Positions 38,371-47,498 of a stretch of 64,000 nt of DNA are shown here, one piece after another (the first letter of the stretch is position 1; each line of letters begins with the position of its first letter). Source of the DNA: Aquibium sp. A9E412. GTDB lineage: Bacteria; Pseudomonadota; Alphaproteobacteria; Rhizobiales; Rhizobiaceae. A program made the translations under genes and the position numbers. Under the pieces are notes generated by a model. It saw only the letters and a list, made by a program, of their open reading frames with translations, searched no databases and was not told the DNA's origin. The stretch is taken from assembly GCF_030398335.1 (NCBI RefSeq), contig NZ_JAOAOP010000004.1:1-64000 (forward strand), in the 5' to 3' direction.

Positions 38371-38835
38371 GTGACGGATATTGTCGACAAGCAGACCCGT
38401 TCCCGGATGATGGCCGGGATCAGGGGCAAGGACACGAAGCCCGAACTGGCGCTCCGCCAGGCGCTGCACGCGCGCGGCTTCCGCTTCCGTCTCCATGCGA
38501 AGAATGTCCACGGGCGTCCGGACCTCGTGTTTCCGAAGCACCGAGCGGTCATCTTCGTGCATGGCTGTTTCTGGCATCGCCATGAGGGCTGTCGCTACAC
38601 CACCACCCCAGCCACACGGCCGGAGTTCTGGCAGGCGAAGTTCGAGACGAACGTTGCTCGGGACAGCGCCGTTCGCACAACGCTTCTGGAAAGCGGATGG
38701 CGCGTGGCTACGGTGTGGGAGTGCGCTCTGCGGAAGCCGGGTCAGGTTGCCGCATCAGCCGAATTCCTGTCCGGCTGGCTTGTGTCTGACGAAGGTCAGA
38801 TCGAGATCGGAGAGGAAGGCACGCGGTCCCCCTGA
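38371..38835 (+). CDS. vsr: Very short patch repair endonuclease Vsr
   Basis: A 154-residue Vsr nuclease, which nicks 5' of T in T:G mismatches arising by deamination of 5-methylcytosine at the sites of its partner methylase. Family features: RSRMMAGIRGKDTKPELALR, FRFRLHAKNVHGRPDLVFP with the metal-binding Asp, and VHGCFWHRHEGC with catalytic His and zinc ligands. It starts with GTG at 38371 behind an AGGAGG ribosome site and is divergent from the methylase, which fixes its likely specificity to that enzyme's site. Confidence 0.93.
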   Translation: MTDIVDKQTRSRMMAGIRGKDTKPELALRQALHARGFRFRLHAKNVHGRPDLVFPKHRAVIFVHGCFWHRHEGCRYTTTPATRPEFWQAKFETNVARDSAVRTTLLESGWRVATVWECALRKPGQVAASAEFLSGWLVSDEGQIEIGEEGTRSP

Positions 38836-38860
38836 ACCGGATTCGGTGCTGACGCTCGTC

Positions 38861-39290
38861 TCAGCCTACCTTCGCCCCCCAGAACGATGTGTGATCGGCC
38901 GCGAAATACCCGTCCGCGACTCGGAAATACCCCTGCAGCTCCACGGTATCGCCCGCCTGAAGTTCCACCATGGTCTGGAGCCAGAGCGCCGTCGCCTCGG
39001 AGACATGGGCCCCCGATATCTCCCCCACCGAGCCGCGGATCTCGGTCGTGCCGTTCAGCACCAGCCGCCCGCTCATGCGGGCCGAGGTGCTGGCATTGAC
39101 CTTGTAGAGCAGCGTCGCGCCGAAGAGATAGGTGCCGTCCACCGGCGCCACGAACCGGTTGTTCGCGGCGTCGAAGGCCCCCTGATCGTTGGTGTCGGTA
39201 TTGTTGATGCCGATTTTCGTCCAGGTGTCGACAGCGACGTAATTGTCGTAGTTGGTGTAGGCCTTGAAGCGCGGCAGCCGGGGCTGTCCC
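38861..39290 (-). pseudogene. DUF2793 tail-protein remnant (C-terminal part)
   Basis: The minus-strand frame ends at the stop at 38861 and matches the last 140 or so residues of the DUF2793 protein at 58485-59561 nearly throughout: YLFGATLLYKVNAST, VLNGTTEIRGS and GYFRVADGYFAADHTSFWG. The front 200 residues are missing and homology stops at about 39290, where a helicase fragment starts. It is a 430-bp duplicate of tail-module DNA inside the island, in the same orientation as the intact copy. Confidence 0.88.
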
Positions 39291-39291
39291 C

Positions 39292-39706
39292 CGCCGCGTA
39301 GTCGGCGAGGATCGCCTTGCGGGTCTCGGCCGCCAGATCGCCGTGGATCAGGGCGGCGGAAACGCCCGCCGCCCTGAACGCGTCGGTGACATGCTCGGCG
39401 TGCGCGACGGTGGAGCAGAACACCACGGTCTGCCGATCGCCCGCCTTCTCCTTCCAGTGGCGGATCACCTCATCGGTGACGGGGGCGCGGTCCATGATGC
39501 CCGCCACCTCCGCCATGTCGAAATCCGACATGGTCTTGCGGACCGAGCGCAGCTCGTCCTGAACACCCACGTCGATGACGAAGGTGCGCGGCGGCACGAG
39601 ATGGCCCGAGGCGATCAGCTCGCCCAGCCGCACCTGATCGGCGACATTGTCGAAGACCTCGCGCAGGCCCTTCCTGTCGCCCCGGTTCGGCGTGGCGGTG
39701 AGGCGG
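39292..39706 (-). pseudogene. Phage-type DEAD/DEAH helicase remnant
   Basis: The minus-strand frame carries the middle of an SF2 helicase: motif III LTATPNRGDRKGL, then the second RecA domain TVVFCSTVAHAEHVTDAF and AALIHGDLAAETRKAILADY. Walker A, Walker B and the final motif VI are absent. Homology breaks at about 39706 against recombinase sequence and at about 39292 against the DUF2793 piece. Confidence 0.75.
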
Positions 39707-40293
39707 TGCACAAGGGCGAAAGCTATCCCGGCGAGCACGACCCGATCATCGACCGCAAAACGTGGGACCGCGTCCACGCCATCCTGCAGGAGAGCCCGCG
39801 CAAGCGCGCGGCCCGCACCCGCGCCAACACGCCCGCGCTGCTGAAGGGGCTGCTGTTCGGGCCCGATGGCGCCGCGTTCTCACCGACCCACACCCGCAAG
39901 GGCGCCAGGCTCTACCGCTACTACGTCAGCCAGACAGTGCTGAAGCATGGTGCCGGGTCATGCCCCGTGGGCCGCGTGCCGGCAGGGGAGATCGAGGCCG
40001 CGGTCATCGACCAACTCCGTGCCGTGTTCCGGCAGCCAGAGATTGTTGCGGGCACATGGAAGGCGGCGCGCGCTCACGCCGACGACATAACCGAGGCTGA
40101 CGCTCGTTCGGCTCTGCAGCAGCTCGATCCGCTGTGGGACGAACTCTTCCCCGCCGAGCAGGCGCGGATAGTGGCGCTGCTGGTTGAAAGGGTCGACATC
40201 GGTACGCGCGGGCTCAACTTCCGGCTCCGGATGGACGGCCTCGGAGGGCTCGCGCACGAGATGCTGTCTGGCAACATCGGAGCAGCGGCATGA
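39707..40293 (+). pseudogene. Serine recombinase remnant (C-terminal part)
   Basis: The plus-strand frame from about 39707 has the recombinase-domain tail and zinc-ribbon region of a large serine recombinase: HKGESYPGEHDPIIDRKTWD, ANTPALLKGLLFGPDG, LYRYYVSQTVLKHG and CPVGRVPAGEIEAAVIDQL. The catalytic N-terminal domain is absent. It belongs to a different recombinase branch from the intact one at 20230. Its stop overlaps the next gene by 4 bp. Confidence 0.82.
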
Positions 40294-40685
40294 CCCGCGC
40301 GACGGCGATCCCCGAGACGGTCACAGTCCACGTGCCATTCCGCATCGTGAAGCGCGGCGGGCGGAAAGAGATGCAGCGGCCATCAGGCACCCAAGCGCGC
40401 GGGAGGCCGGACGATACGCTCATCAAGGCGCTCGCGCGCGCGTTCCGCTGGAAGAGGATGCTCGACAACGGTGACTTTGCCACGGTAGCCGACCTCGCCG
40501 CAAAGGAAGGCATCGCTGTCTCCTACCTCACACGAGTGCTTCGGCTGACGCAGCTTGCGCCCGATCTCGTCGAGGCGATACTCGACGCACGGCAGCCCCC
40601 GGGCCTGACGCTTCAGTCGCTGCGAGTGCAGATCCCCGATGAATGGTCGAGGCAGCGCGAGTCCTTGCTGCCAGGGACGGAATAA
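40290..40685 (+). CDS. Small HTH protein trailing a serine recombinase
   Basis: A 131-residue protein translationally coupled (ATGA) to the recombinase remnant. The middle contains a helix-turn-helix-like stretch (ATVADLAAKEGIAVSYLTRVL near 75-95, quoted in part as VADLAAKEGIAVSYLTRVL) followed by LAPDLVEAILD. Proteins of this layout commonly follow serine recombinases in alphaproteobacteria and are probably DNA-binding partners. The gene itself looks intact although its recombinase is broken. 40686-40842 holds no other gene. Confidence 0.65.
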   Translation: MTRATAIPETVTVHVPFRIVKRGGRKEMQRPSGTQARGRPDDTLIKALARAFRWKRMLDNGDFATVADLAAKEGIAVSYLTRVLRLTQLAPDLVEAILDARQPPGLTLQSLRVQIPDEWSRQRESLLPGTE

Positions 40686-40786
40686 GGCTTGCGGCATCAG
40701 TCGGCCACGCTGTAGCTTCTCCGAGCCGTTGTCAGGCGAAAGAGCTGCCAAACCAAAGAATTGCGCGTTGATCTGAGCCGAGTTCT

Positions 40787-40815
40787 TTGACAAGCCGTTT
40801 GCTGCGCGATGGCAT
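40787..40815 (+). promoter_or_regulatory. Possible promoter of the hsd operon
   Basis: TTGACA at 40787-40792 is followed after 17 bp by TGGCAT at 40810-40815, 28 bp before the hsdR ATG. The -35 box is a perfect consensus while the -10 box is weak. This rests on sequence match only. Confidence 0.3.
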
Positions 40816-40842
40816 GTCGAAACCGGGCGAAGTAGATTGCGC

Positions 40843-43221
40843 ATGAACGAAGCCGATACCTGCAGAAAGTTCGTCGTCCCGAAGCTGCAGGAAGCAGGCT
40901 GGGATGATCGCCCGCACGCGATAAACGAGCAGAGAACTTTTACTGACGGCCGAGTTGTATTTGTCGGCGGCAAAGCTCGCCGTGGCAAGCAGAAGCGCTC
41001 AGACTATCTTCTCCGATATAATCCGGATTTCCCGATCGCCGTCGTTGAGGCCAAATCCCGCTACCGGCACGCTGCGGAAGGGCTCCAACAAGCCAAGGAA
41101 TATGCAGAAATCCTTGGTCTTCGTTTCGCGTATTCGACCAACGGGATCGAGATTGTCGAGTTCGACTACACGACCGGCATCGAGCAAACGATTTCGGATT
41201 TCCCGGCACCTGATGACCTTTGGGCCCGGCTCCGCCACGCCGAGGGCATTGTCGACGACCAAGTGGCCGAACGGCTGCTGACGCCCACCTTTCCAGACCG
41301 AGCCAAACCCCTTCGCTACTATCAGGAAATCGCCGTGAACCGGGCCGTTCAGGCGGCGCTTCAGGGCAGGAAGCGGGCACTGCTCACCCTGTGCACCGGA
41401 GCGGGCAAGACGGCCGTCGCCTTTCAGATCTGCTGGAAGCTATGGTCAGCGCGCTGGAATTCCAAAGGTGTCAACCGGAACCCAAAGATCCTGTTTCTCG
41501 CCGATCGCAACGTCCTGGTGGACGATCCGATGGCAAAGGACTTCAGCCCATTTGGCGACGCGCGTCACAAGATCGCCGGCGGTTTGGCGGTCAAGAGCCG
41601 CGACATGTATTTCGCGATCTACCAGTCCATCGCGCGTGACGAGAACCGCCCCGGCCTCTACCGAGAGTATGCGCGGGATTTCTTCGATCTCATCATCATC
41701 GACGAATGCCATCGGGGCAGCGCCAGGGACGACAGCAATTGGCGGGAGATCCTCGAGTGGTTCGAGCCTGCGACCCAGATCGGGATGACAGCGACGCCGC
41801 GGCGAGAGGATAACGTCGACACCTACAACTATTTCGGCGATCCGCTCTATGAGTACAGCCTCGCGCAGGGCATCGCGGACGGCTTCCTGGCCCCGTATCG
41901 CGTCCATCGCGTCATCTCGGACTACGACGCCGCGGGATGGCGGCCGACGCGGGGTGAACTTGATCGCTATGGGCGTGAAATCCCCGACGCCGAATACTCC
42001 ACGCGGGACTTCGAGCGGGTCGTGGCGCTGCGGGCTCGAACTCAGGCCATTGCGAGACATCTCGCGGGCTTCATGGCCGAGACCGACCGCTTCGCGAAGA
42101 CCATCGTCTTCTGCGTCGACCAGGAACACGCGCTCGAAATGCGGCAGGCGCTCGCCGCCCTGAACACCGATCTCGTGAAGGACCATCCCGACTACGTCTG
42201 CCGCGTTACGTCCGACGAAGGCGATGTGGGAAGCGCGCACAGGGCGAAGTTTCAGGATGTCGAGACCCAGACGCCGGTCATCCTCACCACGTCGCAGCTT
42301 CTCACGACCGGCGTGGACGCCCCGACCTGCAAGAACGTTGTGCTCGCGCGGGTCGTGGGCTCCATGCCAGAGTTCAAGCAGATCATCGGACGGGGCACCC
42401 GTCTCAGGCCTGACTACGGCAAGCTCGCCTTCAACATCATCGACTACACCGGAACCGCGACGCGCATGTTCGCCGATCCCGCCTTTGACGGCGATCCCGT
42501 CCGCGAGGACGAAGCGGTCATCAATGCCGACGGCGACATCGTGGAAGAGCGCGAGATCGAAGACGTGGCGCCGGATCCGGACGATCTTCCTGAAGGGCCC
42601 GATATCCCGGATGGACCCGTCGAGTTGGGGGACGAGGGCGAGAACGGGCCCCGCAAGTTCTATGTCGACGGCGGCGAGGTAGCGATTGTCCGGCACCTCG
42701 TGTACGAACTCGATTCCGATGGGCGGCAGCTCGCCTGCCGCCAGCTTACCGATTACACCGGCGACAAGGTTCGCACGCTCTATCCCAATGCGTCGGAACT
42801 GCGCACGGACTGGCTTGACCCCGAACGCCGGGCGGAAATCGTCGAGCGGCTCGAGGAGAAGGGCATCGACCTCGACTCCTTGGCTGATGCAGTCGGAAAG
42901 CCGGAGGCCGATCCGTTCGATCTCCTTTGCCATCTGGCATATAACGCGCCGCTGCGAACCCGGCGCGAGCGCGCTGACCGTCTGCTGAGAGAGCAGGACG
43001 AGTTTCTGGACCGTTTCGGGCCGGATGCCCGCGAGGTCTTGGATGCCGTGCTTGAAAAGTATGCCGAACATGGCAGTGCCCAGTTCAAGCTACCTGACAT
43101 CCTGGAAGTGCCCCCGTTCAACGAGTGGGGCAACGTCATCGAAATCGCCGCCCGCTTCGGCGGGGGCAAGGAGCTGCGCAGCGCCGTCACCGAGCTGCAG
43201 CGTCTGCTCTACACCGCTTGA
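40843..43221 (+). CDS. hsdR: Type I restriction endonuclease subunit R
   Basis: A 792-residue HsdR motor-nuclease. The N-terminal PD-(D/E)XK nuclease shows YNPDFPIAVVEAKSRYRHA near 65; SF2 helicase motifs follow: LLTLCTGAGKTAVAF (Walker A), LIIIDECHRG (Walker B), QIGMTATPRRED (III), KTIVFCVDQEHA, TTGVDAPTCKNVV and QIIGRGTRLRPDYG (VI). The C-terminal 200 residues, including an acidic loop, would dock on the methylase. The ATG at 40843 is chosen; a TTG six bases earlier is possible. hsdM follows after 17 bp. Confidence 0.94.
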   Translation: MNEADTCRKFVVPKLQEAGWDDRPHAINEQRTFTDGRVVFVGGKARRGKQKRSDYLLRYNPDFPIAVVEAKSRYRHAAEGLQQAKEYAEILGLRFAYSTNGIEIVEFDYTTGIEQTISDFPAPDDLWARLRHAEGIVDDQVAERLLTPTFPDRAKPLRYYQEIAVNRAVQAALQGRKRALLTLCTGAGKTAVAFQICWKLWSARWNSKGVNRNPKILFLADRNVLVDDPMAKDFSPFGDARHKIAGGLAVKSRDMYFAIYQSIARDENRPGLYREYARDFFDLIIIDECHRGSARDDSNWREILEWFEPATQIGMTATPRREDNVDTYNYFGDPLYEYSLAQGIADGFLAPYRVHRVISDYDAAGWRPTRGELDRYGREIPDAEYSTRDFERVVALRARTQAIARHLAGFMAETDRFAKTIVFCVDQEHALEMRQALAALNTDLVKDHPDYVCRVTSDEGDVGSAHRAKFQDVETQTPVILTTSQLLTTGVDAPTCKNVVLARVVGSMPEFKQIIGRGTRLRPDYGKLAFNIIDYTGTATRMFADPAFDGDPVREDEAVINADGDIVEEREIEDVAPDPDDLPEGPDIPDGPVELGDEGENGPRKFYVDGGEVAIVRHLVYELDSDGRQLACRQLTDYTGDKVRTLYPNASELRTDWLDPERRAEIVERLEEKGIDLDSLADAVGKPEADPFDLLCHLAYNAPLRTRRERADRLLREQDEFLDRFGPDAREVLDAVLEKYAEHGSAQFKLPDILEVPPFNEWGNVIEIAARFGGGKELRSAVTELQRLLYTA

Positions 43222-43238
43222 ATTGAAGGAGATCCAAC

Positions 43239-44804
43239 TTGGCCAGAACCGCCCGTAAGAAGGCTGAGCCGAAGCAACTGACCACTGCCCAGCGTCTCGA
43301 CAGCATCATCAAGTCCGCCCGCAAGATCATGCGGAAGGACAAGGGGCTGAACGGCGACCTCGATCGGTTGCCGATGCTCACCTGGATCATGTTTCTGAAG
43401 TTCCTCGACGACATGGAGCGGATCGAGGAGGGACGCGCGGAGCTCGCAGGCAAGGACTATCGCCCGATCATCGAGGCTCCTTATCGCTGGCGCGACTGGG
43501 CGGCGGATGCGGATGGCATCACCGGCCCGGACCTCCTGTCGTTTCTCGTTTCCGAGATGACGGAGCGCCCGGACGGCACCCGCGGCCCGGGACTCTTCGC
43601 CTATCTCCGAGGCTTGCGCGGCGACAATGGGCGGCGCGAGCGGCGCGACGTGATCGCCACGGTCTTCCAGGGCTTCGCCAACCGCATGGAGAGCGGCTAC
43701 CTGCTGCGCGACGTGGTCAACCTGATCGACGGCATCCATTTCGACTCGTCGGAGGAAGTCCATACCCTCGGCCGCCTCTACGAGACGCTGCTGCGAGAGA
43801 TGCGCGACGCTGCAGGAGACTCGGGCGAGTTCTACACGCCTCGGCCGGTCGTGCGGTTTATGGTCGAAGTGACCGACCCGAAGCTGGGCGAGACCATCCT
43901 CGACCCGGCATGCGGAACCGGGGGATTTCTGACCGAGGCCTTCCAGCATCTCGAGCGCCAGGCCGATACAGTCGAGAAGCGGCGCATCCTGCAGGAGGAC
44001 AGCTTCTTCGGTGGCGAGGCCAAGTCGCTGCCGTTCCTGCTGTCCCAGCTCAACCTCCTGCTGCACGGCCTGCACGCCCCGCGCATCGACCCCGGCAACG
44101 CCCTTCGCTTCCGTCTGGCCGAGATCGGTGAGGATCAGCGGGTCAATGTCATCCTGACCAATCCGCCGTTCGGCGGTGAGGAGGAGACAGGCATCCTCAA
44201 CAACTTCCCCGAGGACCGGCGCACAGCCGAGACGGCGCTGCTGTTCCTGCAACTGATCATGCGGCGGCTGAAGCGCGCCGGGCGCGGGCGGGCCGCGGTC
44301 GTCGTTCCGCACGGCACGCTGTTCGGCGATGGCATCTCGGCGCGGATCAAGGCGGACCTGCTCGAGAAGTTCAACCTGCACACGGTGGTCCGGCTGCGTG
44401 AAGGAGTGTTCGCGCCCTACACGGACATCCCGGCAAACCTGATCTTCTTCGACACGACCGGACCGACGAAGGACATCTGGTACTACGAGATGCCGCTGCC
44501 TGAGGGCCGCAAGAAGTACTCGAAGACCGCACCGATGGCCTATGACGAGTTTGCGGACTGCCTCGCCTGGTGGAAGAAGCGCGAGCCGAACGAGCGTGCC
44601 TGGAAGGTCTCGGCCGCTGACCTGATCCAGCGTGACGATCAGGATCGTGTCGTCGCCTGCAACCTGGACATCAAGAACCCCCATTCCGGTGAGGTCGTCG
44701 ATCACCGTGCGCCGGCCGAGATCGTAAACGCGATCATCGCGCAGGAACAGCGGATCATCGGCATCATGGACGAGATCAAGGCCGTGCTGGGGGAGCGGGT
44801 GTGA
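43239..44804 (+). CDS. hsdM: Type I restriction system adenine methyltransferase subunit M
   Basis: A 521-residue HsdM, N6-adenine methylase. The N-terminal helical domain (DRLPMLTWIMFLKFLDDME) is followed by SGEFYTPRPVVRFMVEV, motif I ILDPACGTGGFLTEAF near 225 and motif IV NVILTNPPFGGEE near 302; the C-terminal region mediates contact with HsdS. The start is TTG at 43239 behind a GAAGGAGAT ribosome site; no ATG fits better. It overlaps hsdS by one base. Confidence 0.94.
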   Translation: MARTARKKAEPKQLTTAQRLDSIIKSARKIMRKDKGLNGDLDRLPMLTWIMFLKFLDDMERIEEGRAELAGKDYRPIIEAPYRWRDWAADADGITGPDLLSFLVSEMTERPDGTRGPGLFAYLRGLRGDNGRRERRDVIATVFQGFANRMESGYLLRDVVNLIDGIHFDSSEEVHTLGRLYETLLREMRDAAGDSGEFYTPRPVVRFMVEVTDPKLGETILDPACGTGGFLTEAFQHLERQADTVEKRRILQEDSFFGGEAKSLPFLLSQLNLLLHGLHAPRIDPGNALRFRLAEIGEDQRVNVILTNPPFGGEEETGILNNFPEDRRTAETALLFLQLIMRRLKRAGRGRAAVVVPHGTLFGDGISARIKADLLEKFNLHTVVRLREGVFAPYTDIPANLIFFDTTGPTKDIWYYEMPLPEGRKKYSKTAPMAYDEFADCLAWWKKREPNERAWKVSAADLIQRDDQDRVVACNLDIKNPHSGEVVDHRAPAEIVNAIIAQEQRIIGIMDEIKAVLGERV

Positions 44805-45961
44805 TGGCCACCGCAAAAGTTCCGCTCTCAGATCTGATATCCCTGGTTTCTGATCCTTGCCGCGTCGATCCGCGCGGCAGCTACCCAAACCTCGGGATAT
44901 ACAGCTTTGCACGCGGCGTCTTTGGCAAGCCACCGATCGACGGCGCCCAGACAAGCGCTACCACGCTCTATCGCGTCCGGAGCGGCCAGTTCATTTACAG
45001 TCGGCTTTTTGCGTTTGAGGGAGCCTACGCCATCGTTCCCGCAGAAATGGATGGCGTCTTCGTGTCGAACGAGTATCCCACCTTCGAGGTCGATCAGGAC
45101 CATCTGTTGCCTCGATACCTGTACTGGTTATTCCAACGCCGTGACGTGTGGCGGCAGGTCGCGGTCGGCGCCAAGGGAATGGGCGATCGCAGGCAACGTG
45201 TGCACCCCGACAAGGTGCTGAGCTATCGGATCGACCTTCCATCTCTTGGCGACCAGCACCGCATCGTCGAAAAGCTCGACCGGGTTGCGGCACTGGTGGA
45301 CGAACGCCGCAACGCCATCGAGGCGGCCGAGCGCGAAACGCAGGCGCTGCTGCTGAAAGCCTTCCAGCGCGCCATCGATGGCGCCCCCCTGCGCCCCATG
45401 GCCGAGGTCGCGCCGCTGGTGCGCCGAGAGGTCGAGATCGAAGCCACCCGGGAATACACGGAGATAGGCGTCCGCAGTTTCTACAACGGAATATTCCACC
45501 GCCGGACGATGCCTGGTTCTGAGTTCAGCTGGCAGAGCCTGTTCTGGGTGAAAGAGGGCGATCTGGTATTCAGCAACCTCATGGCTTGGGAAAAAGCTAT
45601 CGCCGTTGCGGAAGCGCATGACGAGGGCACGGTCGGAAACCACCGCATGTTGACTTGCGAGGTCAATCCGAAGTTGGCGACGCCGGGCTTCCTGATGGCC
45701 TATTTCAGAACGTACGAGGGCTTCTCGAGCATCGTTGGGCACTCGCCCGGCACGATTGCCCGCAACAAGACGCTGTCATCCAAAAAGCTTCCGACGATCC
45801 TCGTGCCGACGCCGCCGGTGGAGACCCAGAAGTGGTTCGACCGCCTGCGGGCAAAGACGCAGGAAGCCCACGCCATCCGCGCCAACACCGCTCAGGATGT
45901 GGAGTCCCTGATTCCGGCCATGCTGCACGAGATCTTCAACGGCGGGGCGAAGGCCGCGTGA
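44804..45961 (+). CDS. hsdS: Type I restriction specificity subunit S
   Basis: A 385-residue HsdS that sets DNA specificity. Two target-recognition halves are each followed by a conserved helix: the first half ends LPSLGDQHRIVEKLDRVAAL with a coiled coil (VDERRNAIEAAERETQALLL), the second begins near residue 205 (YTEIGVRSFYNGIFHRRTMP) and ends with VPTPPVETQKWFDRLRAK. The arrangement is typical of a full-length two-TRD S subunit. It overlaps hsdM by one base and the HEPN gene by 4 bp. Confidence 0.9.
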   Translation: MATAKVPLSDLISLVSDPCRVDPRGSYPNLGIYSFARGVFGKPPIDGAQTSATTLYRVRSGQFIYSRLFAFEGAYAIVPAEMDGVFVSNEYPTFEVDQDHLLPRYLYWLFQRRDVWRQVAVGAKGMGDRRQRVHPDKVLSYRIDLPSLGDQHRIVEKLDRVAALVDERRNAIEAAERETQALLLKAFQRAIDGAPLRPMAEVAPLVRREVEIEATREYTEIGVRSFYNGIFHRRTMPGSEFSWQSLFWVKEGDLVFSNLMAWEKAIAVAEAHDEGTVGNHRMLTCEVNPKLATPGFLMAYFRTYEGFSSIVGHSPGTIARNKTLSSKKLPTILVPTPPVETQKWFDRLRAKTQEAHAIRANTAQDVESLIPAMLHEIFNGGAKAA

Positions 45962-46539
45962 CTGTGAGCCGGGACGATCAGCCCGATCTGCTATCGGACC
46001 TTTCGGATCTGGACTTCGTCCGTCATCTGCTGGCCGACCTTCATGACGACCTGCTAGGGAAGGTCGGCCGTTTCCGGATGCTGACCGATCTGGGCGGCCA
46101 GATGGGGCGATCCGGGACGATGATTTTCGGTGGACATGCGGCCTATCACGCTTGGGTCGAAGCGCGCTCGTCGTTCGTGCACGGCAATTATGTGGCGACG
46201 ATCCTGCTGTGTCAGGGGCTCGTGGAGCATTTGCTGGCGGCGTATCTTCACGCCGGGCTTCTGGTCGATGACATTCCGGATCGCATCCCGTTCGCCGACA
46301 CCCTCCGCCGCTGCCGAGACCGCGAGGTAATCTCTGATGACGACGTCACCGACCTCCGTCGCATGATGGCGCTGCGAAACCCTTTGTCGCATTTCCGGCA
46401 TGTCGATGACGGCAGCAATCTTGATCGTCGCAGCATCGATGAAAGCAGATCGGCGGACGACCTGCTGCGCCACGACGCGATCTTTTCGATCGGTCTTGCT
46501 GTTCGGATGCTTTCAAGGCCTGCGTTCCGGCTCGGCTAG
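45958..46539 (+). CDS. HEPN-like helical protein, fourth gene of the hsd operon
   Basis: A 193-residue protein starting with GTG at 45958, overlapping the hsdS stop (GTGA). It is mostly helical: ATILLCQGLVEHLLAAYL near 82, and near 138 MMALRNPLSHFRHV, in which R-N-P-L-S-H fits the RxxxxH motif of HEPN RNases. The family is not recognised by name. Translational coupling to a type I restriction operon suggests a back-up effector, comparable in logic (not sequence) to anticodon nucleases attached to type I systems such as PrrC. This is inference. Confidence 0.6.
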   Translation: MTVSRDDQPDLLSDLSDLDFVRHLLADLHDDLLGKVGRFRMLTDLGGQMGRSGTMIFGGHAAYHAWVEARSSFVHGNYVATILLCQGLVEHLLAAYLHAGLLVDDIPDRIPFADTLRRCRDREVISDDDVTDLRRMMALRNPLSHFRHVDDGSNLDRRSIDESRSADDLLRHDAIFSIGLAVRMLSRPAFRLG

Positions 46540-46559
46540 CAATCGGGGCCGCCAGCTGG

Positions 46560-47471
46560 TCATCGTCGAACGGGTCGGGTCTTTGGTGGCGTGATCCGGT
46601 CACCCTTCGCCAAGATGTAGTCCGCGATCTTGTGCCCGAGGGGATGGGGCCCCGCCCAAAGCATGTAGTAGATCGGGACGCCTCGCGTGTTCCTGACGAC
46701 GCTCGGTGTGGCGGCGTGGCCGAACAGGGTCTTCAAGCGGCCGACGTAGTGGTCAAGAAGCCGCTTGGCTGCATCGTCAACCTTGTGGCGGGTCGTATCC
46801 CCGAAGAGATCCGTGCGCTCGGCATAGACGAGTCTCTCCCAGTCCGCACCGCCGAAGCAGCCGTTCAGCCCCGCGCGCCAACCATCCGGTATGTCGCCTG
46901 ACCGGGTGATCAGTCTGTTGATGGCCATTCCAAGCGGGAAATTGATGATCACCTCGAACTTCTTCGTTGACCCCAGAGCTGCGACGGTTCGCCAGTCCAG
47001 GTGAGGGCCATAAGGATCGAGGAAAGCAACGCCCCTTGTGTTCCGCCCTGCTATCCGCGGGACCAGCCTCTGGATCAACTCGTTCGCGTCGCCAACCTGA
47101 ACGCTGATCTTTCGAGCCGGGTACTCGGCCCTCAGACCCTCGAGAAGGGCCGCGCGTCCCGCATCTGCGTCAAAGAAATGGTATTGGTTGAAGGGGTGTT
47201 CGAGGGCGAGGGCTCGGTGCGGGGAGCCTTCGATGAACTGCTCCTCGGACCGAACGAACTCGTCATCAAGAAGCTGGAGGTCTTCGTCATCAGCACCGGC
47301 CCATGCGTCGCGAATTCTTGACCGTCCCGCGCCAGCGAATGCGTCGACGTAGACCAGCTCGAAAGACTGTTTCTTCAGCGCAATGGTATAAGCGTGAAGA
47401 TATGCCTCGAGGCCATCGAGCTTTTGCCGAGCCCATGGGCCAACCGTATTTTCAACATGCGATTTCTTCAA
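46560..47471 (-). CDS. tcmP: Three-Cys-motif partner protein TcmP
   Basis: A 303-residue protein of the TcmP family. The N-terminus has GPWARQKLDGLEAYLHAYT and LVYVDAFAGAGRSR, then VAFLDPYGPHLDWRTV near 150 and VIINFPLGMAINRL; these resemble a Rossmann methyltransferase-like fold. TcmP genes are nearly always paired with a Gp37/Gp68 (DUF5131) protein, and that gene lies 27 bp upstream here. The biochemical role is unknown; the pairing in mobile DNA suggests defence or nucleic-acid modification. Confidence 0.85.
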   Translation of the reverse strand: MKKSHVENTVGPWARQKLDGLEAYLHAYTIALKKQSFELVYVDAFAGAGRSRIRDAWAGADDEDLQLLDDEFVRSEEQFIEGSPHRALALEHPFNQYHFFDADAGRAALLEGLRAEYPARKISVQVGDANELIQRLVPRIAGRNTRGVAFLDPYGPHLDWRTVAALGSTKKFEVIINFPLGMAINRLITRSGDIPDGWRAGLNGCFGGADWERLVYAERTDLFGDTTRHKVDDAAKRLLDHYVGRLKTLFGHAATPSVVRNTRGVPIYYMLWAGPHPLGHKIADYILAKGDRITPPKTRPVRR

Positions 47472-47498
47472 TGATGGCGGTACTCCGTACGAAATGGT

